From Paenibacillus pabuli (GTDB taxonomy: Bacteria > Bacillota > Bacilli > Paenibacillales > Paenibacillaceae), in contig NZ_JBDOIO010000003.1 in assembly GCF_039831995.1 (NCBI RefSeq), positions 2,170,001-2,234,000 of the forward strand: 64,000 nucleotides of DNA, in the 5' to 3' direction. Position 1 is the stretch's first letter; the number at the start of each line of letters is the position of its first letter. A program made the position numbers and the translations under genes. Of the stretch, positions 1 to 7,646 are shown piece by piece. Under the pieces are notes generated by a model, which saw only the letters and a list, made by a program, of their open reading frames with translations, was not told where the DNA came from and did no database searches.

Positions 1-270
1 GATGGCAAAATGTCACCTGCCTACAAAGTCCGTGGGAAAAGGGAAAAGGCTCTGGATCAAATGCTGCAAAACACACTCAGCGAAAAGCATCAGATCGACA
101 CAGACCTAATCATTGTTGTACATACCATGGCTGAAGAGGATGCACTTGAGCTGCAGAAATCCCTGCAGGAACAAACAGGTGCACGGGTTGAATTAACTAC
201 AGCTGGATGTGTCATCTGCAGCCATTGCGGACCCAAAACGATCGGTATCATTTATAATACGGTTTTGTAA
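1..270 (+). CDS. DegV family protein, C-terminal fragment (gene begins before the window)
   Basis: The reading frame is open from base 1 and reads DGK directly before MSPAYKVRGKREKAL, so this is the 3' end of a longer gene rather than a gene starting at base 10. The pattern G-K-(M/L)-S-P followed by K-x-R-G-(K/R)-x-K-A, and the ending C-G-P-K-T-I-G-I-I, is what DegV (fatty-acid-binding, FakB-type) proteins show at the end of their second domain. DegV proteins bind a fatty acid in the cytoplasm; in some Firmicutes they present it to the FakA kinase. Only about 90 residues are visible, so the class within the family cannot be decided. Confidence 0.85.
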   Translation, partial: DGKMSPAYKVRGKREKALDQMLQNTLSEKHQIDTDLIIVVHTMAEEDALELQKSLQEQTGARVELTTAGCVICSHCGPKTIGIIYNTVL

Positions 271-326
271 GGCTTTGTAAAATGCACATTACGTTGACGT
301 AGGTTAACGGGTATAACTGACACCAT

Positions 327-366
327 AAAGGGCATCCTGGCTGTACACAGCCAAGGATGCCCTTTT
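327..366. terminator. Bidirectional rho-independent terminator
   Basis: Stem AAAGGGCATCC (327-337) pairs with GGATGCCCTTT (355-365), with an inner TGGCTGT/ACAGCCA extension. There are T residues on one side and A residues on the other. It lies between the convergent degV-type gene and the deacetylase gene and can serve both. Confidence 0.85.
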
Positions 367-383
367 ACATTGTTCCTATACCT

Positions 384-1166
384 CTAATAACTTTTTGTTT
401 TCAGGTCATTCAAGCTTTTGAACGCATATCCCTGTTTCCGTGCTTCATCTATGATCGAGCCCAGCGCCTCTGTGTTATCTTTGGAGACCGAATGCAGGAG
501 AATGACAGCGCCAGGATGTAATTGTTTGAGCACCTGTTGACGTGCATAATCAGCTCCGCGCTGTACATTGACATCCCAGTCCTTGTAAGCCAATGACCAG
601 AACACATTGATGTACCCCTGAGCATGGCTCTCTGCAAGTGTGCGGTTATTAAAAATACCGCGCGGCGGACGCAAAAAGGTGGCTTGCTGGCCGGTTAAAC
701 GATTCACTTCCGATTTAACCTGTTCAAGTTCTGTTTTCAGCTTTTCATTGGATACCCGAGTCATATCCGGATGATTCCAGGAATGGTTGCCAACAATATG
801 TCCCTCTGCTGCCATGCGCTTGACCAGTTCCGGCTGATCCTTCAGATAATGACCAGTGACGAAAAAAGCGGCAGGAACTTTCTTATCGCGCAGCACATCC
901 AGAATGGCTGGAGTAAATCCATTCTCATATCCGTTATCAAACGTGAGATATAATTCTTTCTGTTTGGTATCCCCCAAAAAGATGGCGTCATTCTGCTGCA
1001 GGATCGATTTAAATCCTTCCTGATCAATGGAGGGCAGCTGCCCGTTCTGGCTTCTCTTGAAGCCAAAGTGATACGCTCCGGTAACGGGCGATGCTTCAGT
1101 CTGCACCGGAAATATGCTGAACGCCAATACGGCAGTCAACAGCATATATAAAACCAATCGCTTCAT
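384..1166 (-). CDS. Polysaccharide deacetylase, PdaA-like (delta-lactam-biosynthetic type)
   Basis: A 260-residue exported protein with an N-terminal hydrophobic signal (about residues 3-25) followed by a NodB deacetylase domain. Visible catalytic motifs are TFDNGYE (75-81, motif 1), NHSWNHP (127-133, the two metal histidines), RPPRG (166-170) and ILLHS (222-226). The order and the TFD-N-G-Y spelling match PdaA, which deacetylates N-acetylmuramic acid on the way to muramic delta-lactam in spore cortex. The ATG at 1166 was chosen because AGGAG lies nine bases upstream. A longer reading to 1265 adds a Cys/Arg-rich stretch with no family counterpart. It is convergent with the upstream degV-type gene. 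The cortex role is inferred from the family. Confidence 0.85.
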   Translation of the reverse strand: MKRLVLYMLLTAVLAFSIFPVQTEASPVTGAYHFGFKRSQNGQLPSIDQEGFKSILQQNDAIFLGDTKQKELYLTFDNGYENGFTPAILDVLRDKKVPAAFFVTGHYLKDQPELVKRMAAEGHIVGNHSWNHPDMTRVSNEKLKTELEQVKSEVNRLTGQQATFLRPPRGIFNNRTLAESHAQGYINVFWSLAYKDWDVNVQRGADYARQQVLKQLHPGAVILLHSVSKDNTEALGSIIDEARKQGYAFKSLNDLKTKSY

Positions 1167-1285
1167 TTTCAACCGCTCCTGTTCCTGAATAATTGGCTGT
1201 CGCTTCCTATCACGAGCCCCTTCAGGTAATATGCCACAGGAACAGCAAATGTATGTACCTTTCAATGGCGCTTGCCATTACAGAA

Positions 1286-1684
1286 TTAGAACCGTTTGTT
1301 GCTTTGTTCGGGTTGATGCAGCAGTTCAATTAATGTTTGCGGCTTGCCGCTGGACGATAACCATTCTCTAACCGTTTCGATGGCTCGGGTCTGTCCGTCA
1401 CCACGATCACGCCAAGTCAGCAGTTCAATGACTTTAATGATAAGTGCAGACATGTTGTCATAATCCATCTCGGAACGGTCTGCCCGCATTTTATGATATA
1501 GCGCCTCTTGCTCCCAATCGAGCAATATTTCTTCACCAATCGTCGGTTTCATTAAGGTGTAAGCCCTATTACACCCCGAGCATCGTACGGTACTTACCTG
1601 CTGTGCAGCAAAACTCACATGGATGTCATGCTCACAGTCCGCACATTGAAAGCTAACCTGTATGTTCTGTATTTTTTCGTTCAT
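1286..1684 (-). CDS. Small protein with N-terminal zinc-ribbon (CxxC...CxxC), function unknown
   Basis: A 132-residue soluble protein. Cys14-x2-Cys17 and Cys35-x2-Cys38 form a likely zinc ribbon, followed by a helical region rich in charged residues (about 50-120). No known catalytic motif is visible. The gene is on the same strand as the deacetylase downstream and 120 bases from it, so the two may be co-transcribed, but nothing else links them. I do not recognise a named family. Confidence 0.6.
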   Translation of the reverse strand: MNEKIQNIQVSFQCADCEHDIHVSFAAQQVSTVRCSGCNRAYTLMKPTIGEEILLDWEQEALYHKMRADRSEMDYDNMSALIIKVIELLTWRDRGDGQTRAIETVREWLSSSGKPQTLIELLHQPEQSNKRF

Positions 1685-1832
1685 ATTGCTCTTCCTCCTG
1701 CTATGGGTGTACTACTTCTATACCCGAAAATGATGAAGTTCACGCTAAACCTCAGATCATTAAAGATCGTGCTATATTCTTGTAAATATGTTAAAATATA
1801 TTACATATCATGAGTAGGAGAGGCGGATATCC

Positions 1833-2468
1833 ATGTCGAAGGAAGAGCGCAATATTACCTGGCAGCAATCCAGTTTAAGCAGGCATGAACGGGAAATACA
1901 TAACGGCCATCGCAGCCGTACGTTGTGGTTTACCGGATTATCGGGTGCAGGTAAATCCTCGCTTGCATTTGCCTTGGAACAGCATCTGCATGATCGAGGC
2001 GTTCGTTGTTATGTACTTGATGGTGACAATGTACGTCATGGGCTCAATCGCGATCTCAGTTTTACAGCGGAGGATCGACAAGAAAATTTACGCCGCATTG
2101 GTGAAGTAGCCAAATTGATGGTGGATGCCGGGCTGCTCGTTCTTTCGGCCTTCATTTCTCCCCATGCACAGGATCGGGAAATGGTCAGACAGTTATTTAA
2201 GCCTGATGATTTTATAGAAATATATGTTCAGTGTTCCATCGAAGAATGTGAGCGGCGCGATCCAAAAGGTTTGTACAAAAAAGCCCGCAGCGGAGATATT
2301 CCCCATTTTACTGGAATCTCAGCACCTTACGATGTGCCGGAGGATCCGTCGCTTATTATTGATACGGAACAGCTCACTTTGCACGAAGCCATTCAAGAGA
2401 TTGTACAGTACCTGGAATTGACAGGAGCACTTCAGCTCCCTCTTGCCCCCACTACCCGTCAAGTTTAA
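1833..2468 (+). CDS. cysC: Adenylylsulfate (APS) kinase
   Basis: Phosphorylates APS to PAPS using ATP, in the cytoplasm. The 211 residues match the usual APS kinase length. Walker A is GLSGAGKSS (35-43). The APS-binding stretch DGDNVRHGLNRDLSF (63-77) and the FISP loop (107-110) are intact, and the DPKGLYKKAR segment typical of the family follows. GAGAGGCGG lies just upstream of the ATG. It stands alone: no ATP sulfurylase, PAPS reductase or cysteine gene is nearby. It converges on a lasso peptide operon that contains a PAPS-dependent sulfotransferase, so it may supply PAPS to that pathway (inference). A general role in sulfate assimilation is the alternative. Confidence 0.93.
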   Translation: MSKEERNITWQQSSLSRHEREIHNGHRSRTLWFTGLSGAGKSSLAFALEQHLHDRGVRCYVLDGDNVRHGLNRDLSFTAEDRQENLRRIGEVAKLMVDAGLLVLSAFISPHAQDREMVRQLFKPDDFIEIYVQCSIEECERRDPKGLYKKARSGDIPHFTGISAPYDVPEDPSLIIDTEQLTLHEAIQEIVQYLELTGALQLPLAPTTRQV

Positions 2469-2507
2469 CCGATTGCGTGTACAGGCAGGATGAGGACTAT
2501 TGCAGAC

Positions 2508-2538
2508 AAAAGGCACAGTGACTATCCTGTGCCTTTTT
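2508..2538. terminator. Bidirectional terminator between cysC and the lasso operon
   Basis: AAAAGGCACAG (2508-2518) pairs with CTGTGCCTTTT (2527-2537) around an 8-base loop. There is a T tract on the plus side and the matching A tract opposite. It ends cysC and, read in the other direction, the lasso peptide operon. Confidence 0.88.
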
Positions 2539-2572
2539 GGAATGTAAGTGATTATGAATTTTTATCCAGTTA

Positions 2573-4411
2573 TTACTGCCCTACGACATCGGCCTGCATA
2601 TTCAATAACTTGCTGAAGGTCCCCACCGGATCTGTAGATAATTGTTGGTACCCACCCTGCTGAATCACTCGGCCTTCCTCCAGTACAATTACTCGATCCG
2701 CTGTACGGATCGTGGACAAACGATGGGCAATCACAACAATGGTTACATGTCCTTTGAGTCGTTCAATTGCCTCATGAATGTGCTGCTCGTTCTCACTATC
2801 CAGTGCACTTGTAGCTTCATCCAAAATGAGCACTGACGGATTACGCAGTATCGCTCTGGCCAGTACTAGACGCTGGCGTTCCCCACCGGATAAACGAATC
2901 CCCCGATCACCAATCATCGTATCCAATCCATGAGGAAGTTTGCGGACAAATGCTGCTGAGGAAGAAAACTGCAAGGCTTGCCACATCTGTTCTTCACTCG
3001 CGTCATGATCAACCAACCGCAAATTCTCACGGATGCTTGTATGGAATAGAAACGGATCCTGAGATACATATCCAATCGAACTTCTCCACGCCAATAATTG
3101 CTCCTCGGACAGTGGGACACCGTCGATGAGAATTTGCCCACTCTCTGGACGAATCAGACCCATAATAAGATCAATTAAGGTACTCTTTCCGGCACCTGAT
3201 TTACCCACAATGGCTGTCATTCCTTTGGCAGGAATGGATGCATTAACGTTTGCGAGCGAGTAAGACGAACTGCCCTCGTAACGGTAATTGACATTCGTAC
3301 ACTCGATAGATCGCATCAGTTCAAGAGGCTGAATGATGTGGTGACCATCTCTCCAGCTATTTCGATTTAATTCTGCTGATGCATTTAGTTCACTAATTTC
3401 ACGGCTCATTTCCGTCTCAGCCTGTAGCTTCCTGACCAGCTGAAATGCCGGCAGCATCGAGCTAATATACTCCAGGTTGGACTGAATGGATGTAAACCTG
3501 GGCCATAGCCGGGAGAAAATGAGAATGATCAGCAATAAACTCGCCGGGGGTACGGCAAGAACACGCAGTGACAGGTAGATGAAGGCGGCAATAATAACAG
3601 CGGAGGATACGCGGTGAATAAGCTGTGTTCCACTGTTCAACTGGCTGAATTGAATGACGTTTCGCTCGATTCGTTTGCATATTTTTTCAAACCATCCGAT
3701 ATGCGACTCCTCGAGCATGTTGCTTTTGATATCCTTAATACCATTAAAATGCTCTGTAATACCATTATAATAGTGCTGGGATAGTTCGGATGTCTGATCG
3801 CCGATCTGCTTGGCCCGCTGCACAAACTGCTTGAGAACGAAGAACAACAGAACCCCGAAAACAAGTACAATAACCGTTAACTTCGCGGACAGCCAAAAAG
3901 CCAGCCCAATCTGAATCGCTGTAAAAATCAAGGACGCAGCCATTTGCAGGATCAGATTCGTGCCTTGACTGACTCGTGCAAGTTCGGTCGTTAATATATG
4001 GTTAAAATCGGATTTTCGTTTTTGGAGAAAAAAAGACCATTTGGCCATAATGATGGCCCGATAAGTTTCCTGTCGCAATGTTCGGATAAACTGCTGCTGG
4101 ATCCGGGTGTTTCGAATCGTCTGCAGACGCTGGAGCCATGCCTGTCCGGAGAGGATGACCACAAAAACGCCCAATACCAACACTAATTGACTATTGTCGG
4201 AGAGCTGACCTAACCATTCGGAGAGCCAGGGCAATTGTAGCCCGGTTGAGCTCATTTCAAATATACCGATTAAACTTAACATGGGGACTAGCATATAAAT
4301 GCCGATTCCCTCCATTAAACTAATGCAGATCATGCCTAGCAAGTTCCAATAGAGAACAGGTCCTGTTACATCACGAAGCTTGCGCATATAAAATCGAAGT
4401 TCTGATATCAT
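2573..4411 (-). CDS. Lasso peptide ABC exporter (transmembrane domain fused to ATPase, LarD/PadeD type)
   Basis: A 612-residue half-transporter that would dimerise in the membrane and export the mature lasso peptide, also giving self-immunity. Residues about 15-310 hold six likely membrane segments (for example 20-50, 75-92, 155-195 and 270-300). The ATPase follows with Walker A GKSGAGKST (403-411), signature LSGGE (507-511), Walker B VLILDE (527-532) and the H-loop AHR. There is no C39 peptidase domain, as expected when leader removal is done by B1/B2. It is the last gene of the operon, three bases after the nucleotidyltransferase, with AAAGGGG before the start. The export role is inferred from position and family. 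Confidence 0.9.
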   Translation of the reverse strand: MISELRFYMRKLRDVTGPVLYWNLLGMICISLMEGIGIYMLVPMLSLIGIFEMSSTGLQLPWLSEWLGQLSDNSQLVLVLGVFVVILSGQAWLQRLQTIRNTRIQQQFIRTLRQETYRAIIMAKWSFFLQKRKSDFNHILTTELARVSQGTNLILQMAASLIFTAIQIGLAFWLSAKLTVIVLVFGVLLFFVLKQFVQRAKQIGDQTSELSQHYYNGITEHFNGIKDIKSNMLEESHIGWFEKICKRIERNVIQFSQLNSGTQLIHRVSSAVIIAAFIYLSLRVLAVPPASLLLIILIFSRLWPRFTSIQSNLEYISSMLPAFQLVRKLQAETEMSREISELNASAELNRNSWRDGHHIIQPLELMRSIECTNVNYRYEGSSSYSLANVNASIPAKGMTAIVGKSGAGKSTLIDLIMGLIRPESGQILIDGVPLSEEQLLAWRSSIGYVSQDPFLFHTSIRENLRLVDHDASEEQMWQALQFSSSAAFVRKLPHGLDTMIGDRGIRLSGGERQRLVLARAILRNPSVLILDEATSALDSENEQHIHEAIERLKGHVTIVVIAHRLSTIRTADRVIVLEEGRVIQQGGYQQLSTDPVGTFSKLLNMQADVVGQ

Positions 4412-4414
4412 TGG

Positions 4415-5605
4415 TTAACCCCTTTCCGTCATCGCGTTCCTTTTCATTCGCCGCCAGAACCAGAGGAATGGACGTAACGGAAAATACAGAAAGTGCAAAG
4501 AGCGCGGAAGCGGCAATTGTTCCACATCCCAGGTACTTGGATATAATCGTTCAATGAAGAAAAACATTTTCTGTCTGGTACTTCTCAGCGCAAACAGATA
4601 GGAGCGGTAACTTCGCAAATTCGCTGGTGTGTCCAGCATATCATTCATAAATAACACGCCATGTTTAGCCAGCCGTTCTCCCGCGCGTTCTTGGGAGGAT
4701 AATAAACTGCGATAGCCCGCATCCAGTGGTGTATTCATCAGTACGGATGCAAGGCGCAGCGCTTGGGCACCAATAACGAGCCGTCCTTCAGCTTTCAGGC
4801 GTCTGGTTAACAGGTTTACATCCAAAGGCATACTGCGAATCATCTGATCGATGTCCATGAGCCAGCGCAGTCTGAACCACCCATGACGGGCGCCGTGGGT
4901 CACCAGATATGCCCATAAATCTTCTCTCTCCAGCATGCGGATCGGGGTCTGCGTGTACGTACTGAACCGACTGCGCTGCCACAGCAACTCAAAATCCGTT
5001 TCTTTTCCAGAATCCGGATTAAGCCGCCAGTGAATTTCCACTTGAGTCTTCTTCATAGGATGCTTGTAACAGATATGATGCTCGCGCCATTTCCAGCTCT
5101 GCACGGTTGGGCGCCGTTTTTCTTCCTTAGATACATAACCGAGCGTTTCCAAAATCTGTTCCGCAGACTCCACATCATCAAAAGGAATGAGAATGTCCAA
5201 ATCCTTGGATGTTCTTAAAGACACATCTCCGTAGAGATCGTGGGCTAGTGCTGGCCCTTTTAACGTAATACTCCGAATTCCCTGTTCATTGAAAGCCCCG
5301 CAGACCTGTTCCATCTCCGCCGTCAGGTGCAGCATGCGAAACGTATTCGCCGTATATTCCTGTCTTAAACTCTCTACAACAGACGCAGGAATGAAGGGAG
5401 ATTCTAATGTTTTGAGTTTCATGTATAGAACCGAGTACAATCTGTGATGATAGACAAGACGCAAAAAGAGCTTCCAGTCTATTCCTTTGGTTAAAGCCTT
5501 AACTGCTTCTGGAGCAAGTCCCTGCAGCTCATCTTTCATGATCGTCAAAATCAGCTTGAGCTCTTGCGGAAACCCTCTTGTGTAGTCATCAAATTCAAGA
5601 TTCAT
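4415..5605 (-). CDS. Nucleotidyltransferase-fold protein of the lasso cluster (NTP_transf_5 type)
   Basis: 396 residues. The core motif is LKGPAL (115-120) followed by a D-L-Y-G-D stretch, R-T-S-K and DLDIL (135-139). The K-G...D-x-D arrangement is that of the uncharacterised NTP_transf_5 family, whose two aspartates bind metal-nucleotide. Genes of this family recur in lasso peptide clusters of Bacillales; from memory, the one of the pseudomycoidin cluster modifies the C-terminal serine. Here a separate HPr-kinase-like enzyme is also present, so this protein may add a second group, or work on an already phosphorylated residue (inference). The start is ATG 5605, because GGAG lies nine bases upstream and it overlaps the B2 stop by 11 bases; longer readings lack a ribosome binding site. 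Its product is unknown. Confidence 0.75.
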   Translation of the reverse strand: MNLEFDDYTRGFPQELKLILTIMKDELQGLAPEAVKALTKGIDWKLFLRLVYHHRLYSVLYMKLKTLESPFIPASVVESLRQEYTANTFRMLHLTAEMEQVCGAFNEQGIRSITLKGPALAHDLYGDVSLRTSKDLDILIPFDDVESAEQILETLGYVSKEEKRRPTVQSWKWREHHICYKHPMKKTQVEIHWRLNPDSGKETDFELLWQRSRFSTYTQTPIRMLEREDLWAYLVTHGARHGWFRLRWLMDIDQMIRSMPLDVNLLTRRLKAEGRLVIGAQALRLASVLMNTPLDAGYRSLLSSQERAGERLAKHGVLFMNDMLDTPANLRSYRSYLFALRSTRQKMFFFIERLYPSTWDVEQLPLPRSLHFLYFPLRPFLWFWRRMKRNAMTERG

Positions 5606-6077
5606 AGACAATTTCTCCAGTTCCCTTCTCCGGACAACGCTTGCCAAACACGCCGACAACCGTATATTGGTCCATAGTATCCGCTCCGGTTACGATGATT
5701 TTTCCACTTCGCAGCCAGGCATGAGCCATCATTTGTCCTTGCTTATTGCGCGCAGTTCCCATATACAGCGTACTCTCTATGTTGCGGCGTTCTAGCATTT
5801 TCATTGCAGCGATCGCCATGACTAGACAGCGGCTTTCCCATAATGTGTACTTGCTCGCCAGCAAAATGGCTTTGGAAACATGTCTAATCGCTATAATCTG
5901 ATTTCTATCGATTCCGTTCATAGAGGTTTCATACTGTGCTGTGCCGAGCCCAGGGGCGATTTTGGCAAAAGGTCGCGCTTTGAGGATCCGTGCCCACCCC
6001 AAATGAATATACGCCTCCCATACCATAAGCCTGACTTCACGTGGCAATGAACGATAATTTTTGATTTTGCGTAACAT
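5595..6077 (-). CDS. Lasso peptide leader protease B2 (transglutaminase-like cysteine protease)
   Basis: Cuts the leader from the precursor so the cyclase can use the new N-terminus. The 160-residue protein shows the catalytic set of the family: Cys84 in SRCLVMA, His119 in AHAWL and a likely Asp133 in VTGAD. The C...HAW...D spacing is typical of stand-alone B2 proteins. The start is ATG 6077, with GAGG and AAGG upstream. A TTG at 6098 would add seven residues and overlap B1 more. It sits between B1 and the nucleotidyltransferase, with overlaps that imply translational coupling. Substrate recognition should be delegated to B1. Confidence 0.9.
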   Translation of the reverse strand: MLRKIKNYRSLPREVRLMVWEAYIHLGWARILKARPFAKIAPGLGTAQYETSMNGIDRNQIIAIRHVSKAILLASKYTLWESRCLVMAIAAMKMLERRNIESTLYMGTARNKQGQMMAHAWLRSGKIIVTGADTMDQYTVVGVFGKRCPEKGTGEIVYES

Positions 6078-6081
6078 CGCC

Positions 6082-6381
6082 TTAATCCTCGTGGACAACG
6101 TCGATTAATCCCTCACGGGACATATGTTCAAGAAACGGAATGACTTGTGCGTGACACGTATCTGCATCAATTTCGTACTCGGAAGCCAGCACGCCAACGA
6201 GGTCGGCGATGGTCCGTTCCTGAGACAAAAGTTCCCAAATGCGTCCGCCAGTACTGCCAAGATTATAGTATTTTCCACTTTGGATACTCATCATGACTTT
6301 TTCCCCGCCCATATCACTGACGAGATTCCCTTCCTTCTGCTTCACACGATCTTTCCAATCAAACTGTTTTGTACTTTTCAT
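6082..6381 (-). CDS. Lasso peptide leader-binding protein B1 (PqqD-like RRE)
   Basis: A 99-residue PqqD-fold protein that captures the precursor leader and hands it to B2. The family signature G-x-Y-Y-x-L-x-x-x-G-x-x-I-W-x-L-L is present (KYYNLGSTGGRIWELL, about residues 37-52), followed by the helical part ending DVVHED. It begins within the last bases of the kinase gene (4-base ATGA overlap) and is followed closely by B2, the usual order in Firmicute lasso clusters. The leader motif it would bind, W-x-x-P-x-L-x-x-L, is visible in the precursor at 7460-7591. Confidence 0.92.
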   Translation of the reverse strand: MKSTKQFDWKDRVKQKEGNLVSDMGGEKVMMSIQSGKYYNLGSTGGRIWELLSQERTIADLVGVLASEYEIDADTCHAQVIPFLEHMSREGLIDVVHED

Positions 6382-7322
6382 TGTTCTGTGTGCACTCCTT
6401 TGCGTACATGATCTGTAATTCGTTCAACCATCTCAAATGCAGTAAATTCAGAACCTGACCTGGTCAATCTACAAATTTCTATGCTCGCAGATAATCTTGA
6501 AACTGTTTCGAACAGCCACTGCGCAAGGCCTTGCCTTGCCACAAGAGTACTTCGGAAGGTATGTGTACACAGCAGATGAAGTCTTTCCAAGCCTTGAACC
6601 TGTGTCAATTGAATAGGCTCCCTTACGGCATCCGGTTTGGGATTCAGCTCAAAAATGCCAGCAAGCGGGACAGCTCTCTCATGAAAATAATGCTGAACCG
6701 GTATCGCATACTTCGTTATCTCGGCATGTACGGTGGCATAGTTCTCTTCTTTCATGCCAAACCCATCTAGGCTGGGCTGCCACAGTTTCTGCTGTGGATA
6801 CCCTGGAGATACGATAGCTCTGCCTCCGGCGTCCCATGTTAGTGCAACGACATCATCGGTCAGAAGTGGATACCCACGTGAAGCCAGAGCTGCCGATAAA
6901 GTGGATTTCCCAGCGCCCGAATGACCCACAAATGCATAAGCCCAGCCATCAATAACTACGGCACTTCCGTGTAGTGGCAGGATGCCCCGCTGCATCATGA
7001 TAACGGCCATGCAGGTACCAAGAATAAACAATCGGACTTTTTTTTCATCAGCGTTCTGCTTAGGATTAACAATTATTCTGCGTCCTTGCTCAATCAGGAA
7101 GATGCCTGTATCTTCAATTCGAAAAAAAAGACTGCCGTCACGAGATACGAAATTTTCATTCCCCACATTCCACGCTTCCCAAAGCGCGGTTAAATCGGCA
7201 GACTGGATATGTACGTCAATATCACCAGCATCCTGACTACTGTTCTGCACGATCTGGAGTTCTGGCATTTGAAATTGGCTTAGCCAACGCAATCCATATG
7301 CTTCATACTGCACAGGCAACAA
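6378..7322 (-). CDS. HPr-kinase-like lasso peptide kinase (PadeK type)
   Basis: Predicted to phosphorylate the C-terminal serine of the lasso precursor with ATP, as shown for paeninodin (from memory of that work). The 314-residue protein has Walker A GHSGAGKST (133-141) and the HPrK-type DDVVAL (156-161). It lacks the N-terminal regulatory domain of true HPr kinases and starts with the V-x-Y-x-A-Y-G-L stretch usual for this class. I place the start at TTG 7322 because AAGGAGGA (7331-7338) lies eight bases upstream. ATGs at 7373 and 7409 are in frame but lie inside terminator/antiterminator hairpins and would translate them. Between this gene and the precursor lies a candidate attenuator (7354-7426). 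Confidence 0.85.
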   Translation of the reverse strand: MLPVQYEAYGLRWLSQFQMPELQIVQNSSQDAGDIDVHIQSADLTALWEAWNVGNENFVSRDGSLFFRIEDTGIFLIEQGRRIIVNPKQNADEKKVRLFILGTCMAVIMMQRGILPLHGSAVVIDGWAYAFVGHSGAGKSTLSAALASRGYPLLTDDVVALTWDAGGRAIVSPGYPQQKLWQPSLDGFGMKEENYATVHAEITKYAIPVQHYFHERAVPLAGIFELNPKPDAVREPIQLTQVQGLERLHLLCTHTFRSTLVARQGLAQWLFETVSRLSASIEICRLTRSGSEFTAFEMVERITDHVRKGVHTEQ

Positions 7323-7353
7323 TGAATGACTCCTCCTTAGCAATGCTGAATGT

Positions 7354-7426
7354 AAAAAAGCCCTTATATTCATAGGAATCAAATATAAGGGCGGAGGCGA
7401 AAAGATCATGTTGTCTTTCCGCCCTT
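7354..7426 (-). promoter_or_regulatory. Candidate terminator/antiterminator (attenuator) between precursor and kinase genes
   Basis: On the minus-strand RNA three segments compete. Segment 1 (7426-7418) reads AAGGGCGGA. Segment 2 (7395-7382) reads TCCGCCCTTATATT. Segment 3 (7370-7360) reads AATATAAGGGC and is followed by six U (7359-7354). Segments 2 and 3 form an 11-bp perfect stem with a U tract, a standard terminator. Segments 1 and 2 form a 9-bp perfect stem that would prevent it. The pairing is read directly from sequence. Regulation is inferred; the simplest version is a leaky terminator that keeps precursor mRNA in excess over the enzymes downstream. Confidence 0.75.
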
Positions 7427-7459
7427 TAAGTATGATAGCTCTTCGTAAAACTTAATAAC

Positions 7460-7591
7460 TTAGGAAGTTGGATCGTAGAGATCAGCGTCGTGCTCAGAGA
7501 TCCAGTCAATTTGTCTGAAACCAGTTCCAGCCATAGTTTGGTTTACTTCCAACACTTCCAGTGCAGGTGCTTGCCATTCTTTCTTTTCCAT
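7460..7591 (-). CDS. Lasso peptide precursor (class II, paeninodin-like)
   Basis: A 43-residue open frame with an excellent ribosome binding site (AAAGGAGGTGA, AGGAGG eight bases before the ATG). The leader begins MEKKEWQAPALEVLEV and carries W6-x2-P9-x-L11-x2-L14, a Trp variant of the Y-x-x-P-x-L motif bound by B1, plus the conserved Thr at the penultimate leader position (NQT-M). Cleavage after TM would release a 23-residue core starting AGTGFRQID, so an Ala1-Asp9 macrolactam ring of nine residues is predicted. The tail is acidic and ends DADLYDPTS. Paeninodin (from memory) also has a 23-residue core, begins AG, closes at Asp9 and ends in Ser. Ser23 is the expected phosphorylation site; Tyr19 between Asp residues is a plausible sulfation site. 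Confidence 0.93.
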   Translation of the reverse strand: MEKKEWQAPALEVLEVNQTMAGTGFRQIDWISEHDADLYDPTS

Positions 7592-7646
7592 TGTTGTCAC
7601 CTCCTTTCAAGAGTTTACAATGCTGCCTAGTATGTAAATCTCACGT

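Noticed and set aside
5605..5659. Longer N-terminus for the nucleotidyltransferase overlapping B2
   Set aside because: It has no ribosome binding site, and the extra residues are simply B2 coding sequence read in another frame. ATG 5605 has GGAG at good spacing.
7323..7409. ATG starts at 7409 and 7373 for the lasso kinase
   Set aside because: Both lie within the overlapping hairpins, and translation from them would run through the terminator stem. TTG 7322 has AAGGAGGA eight bases upstream. Not fully excluded.
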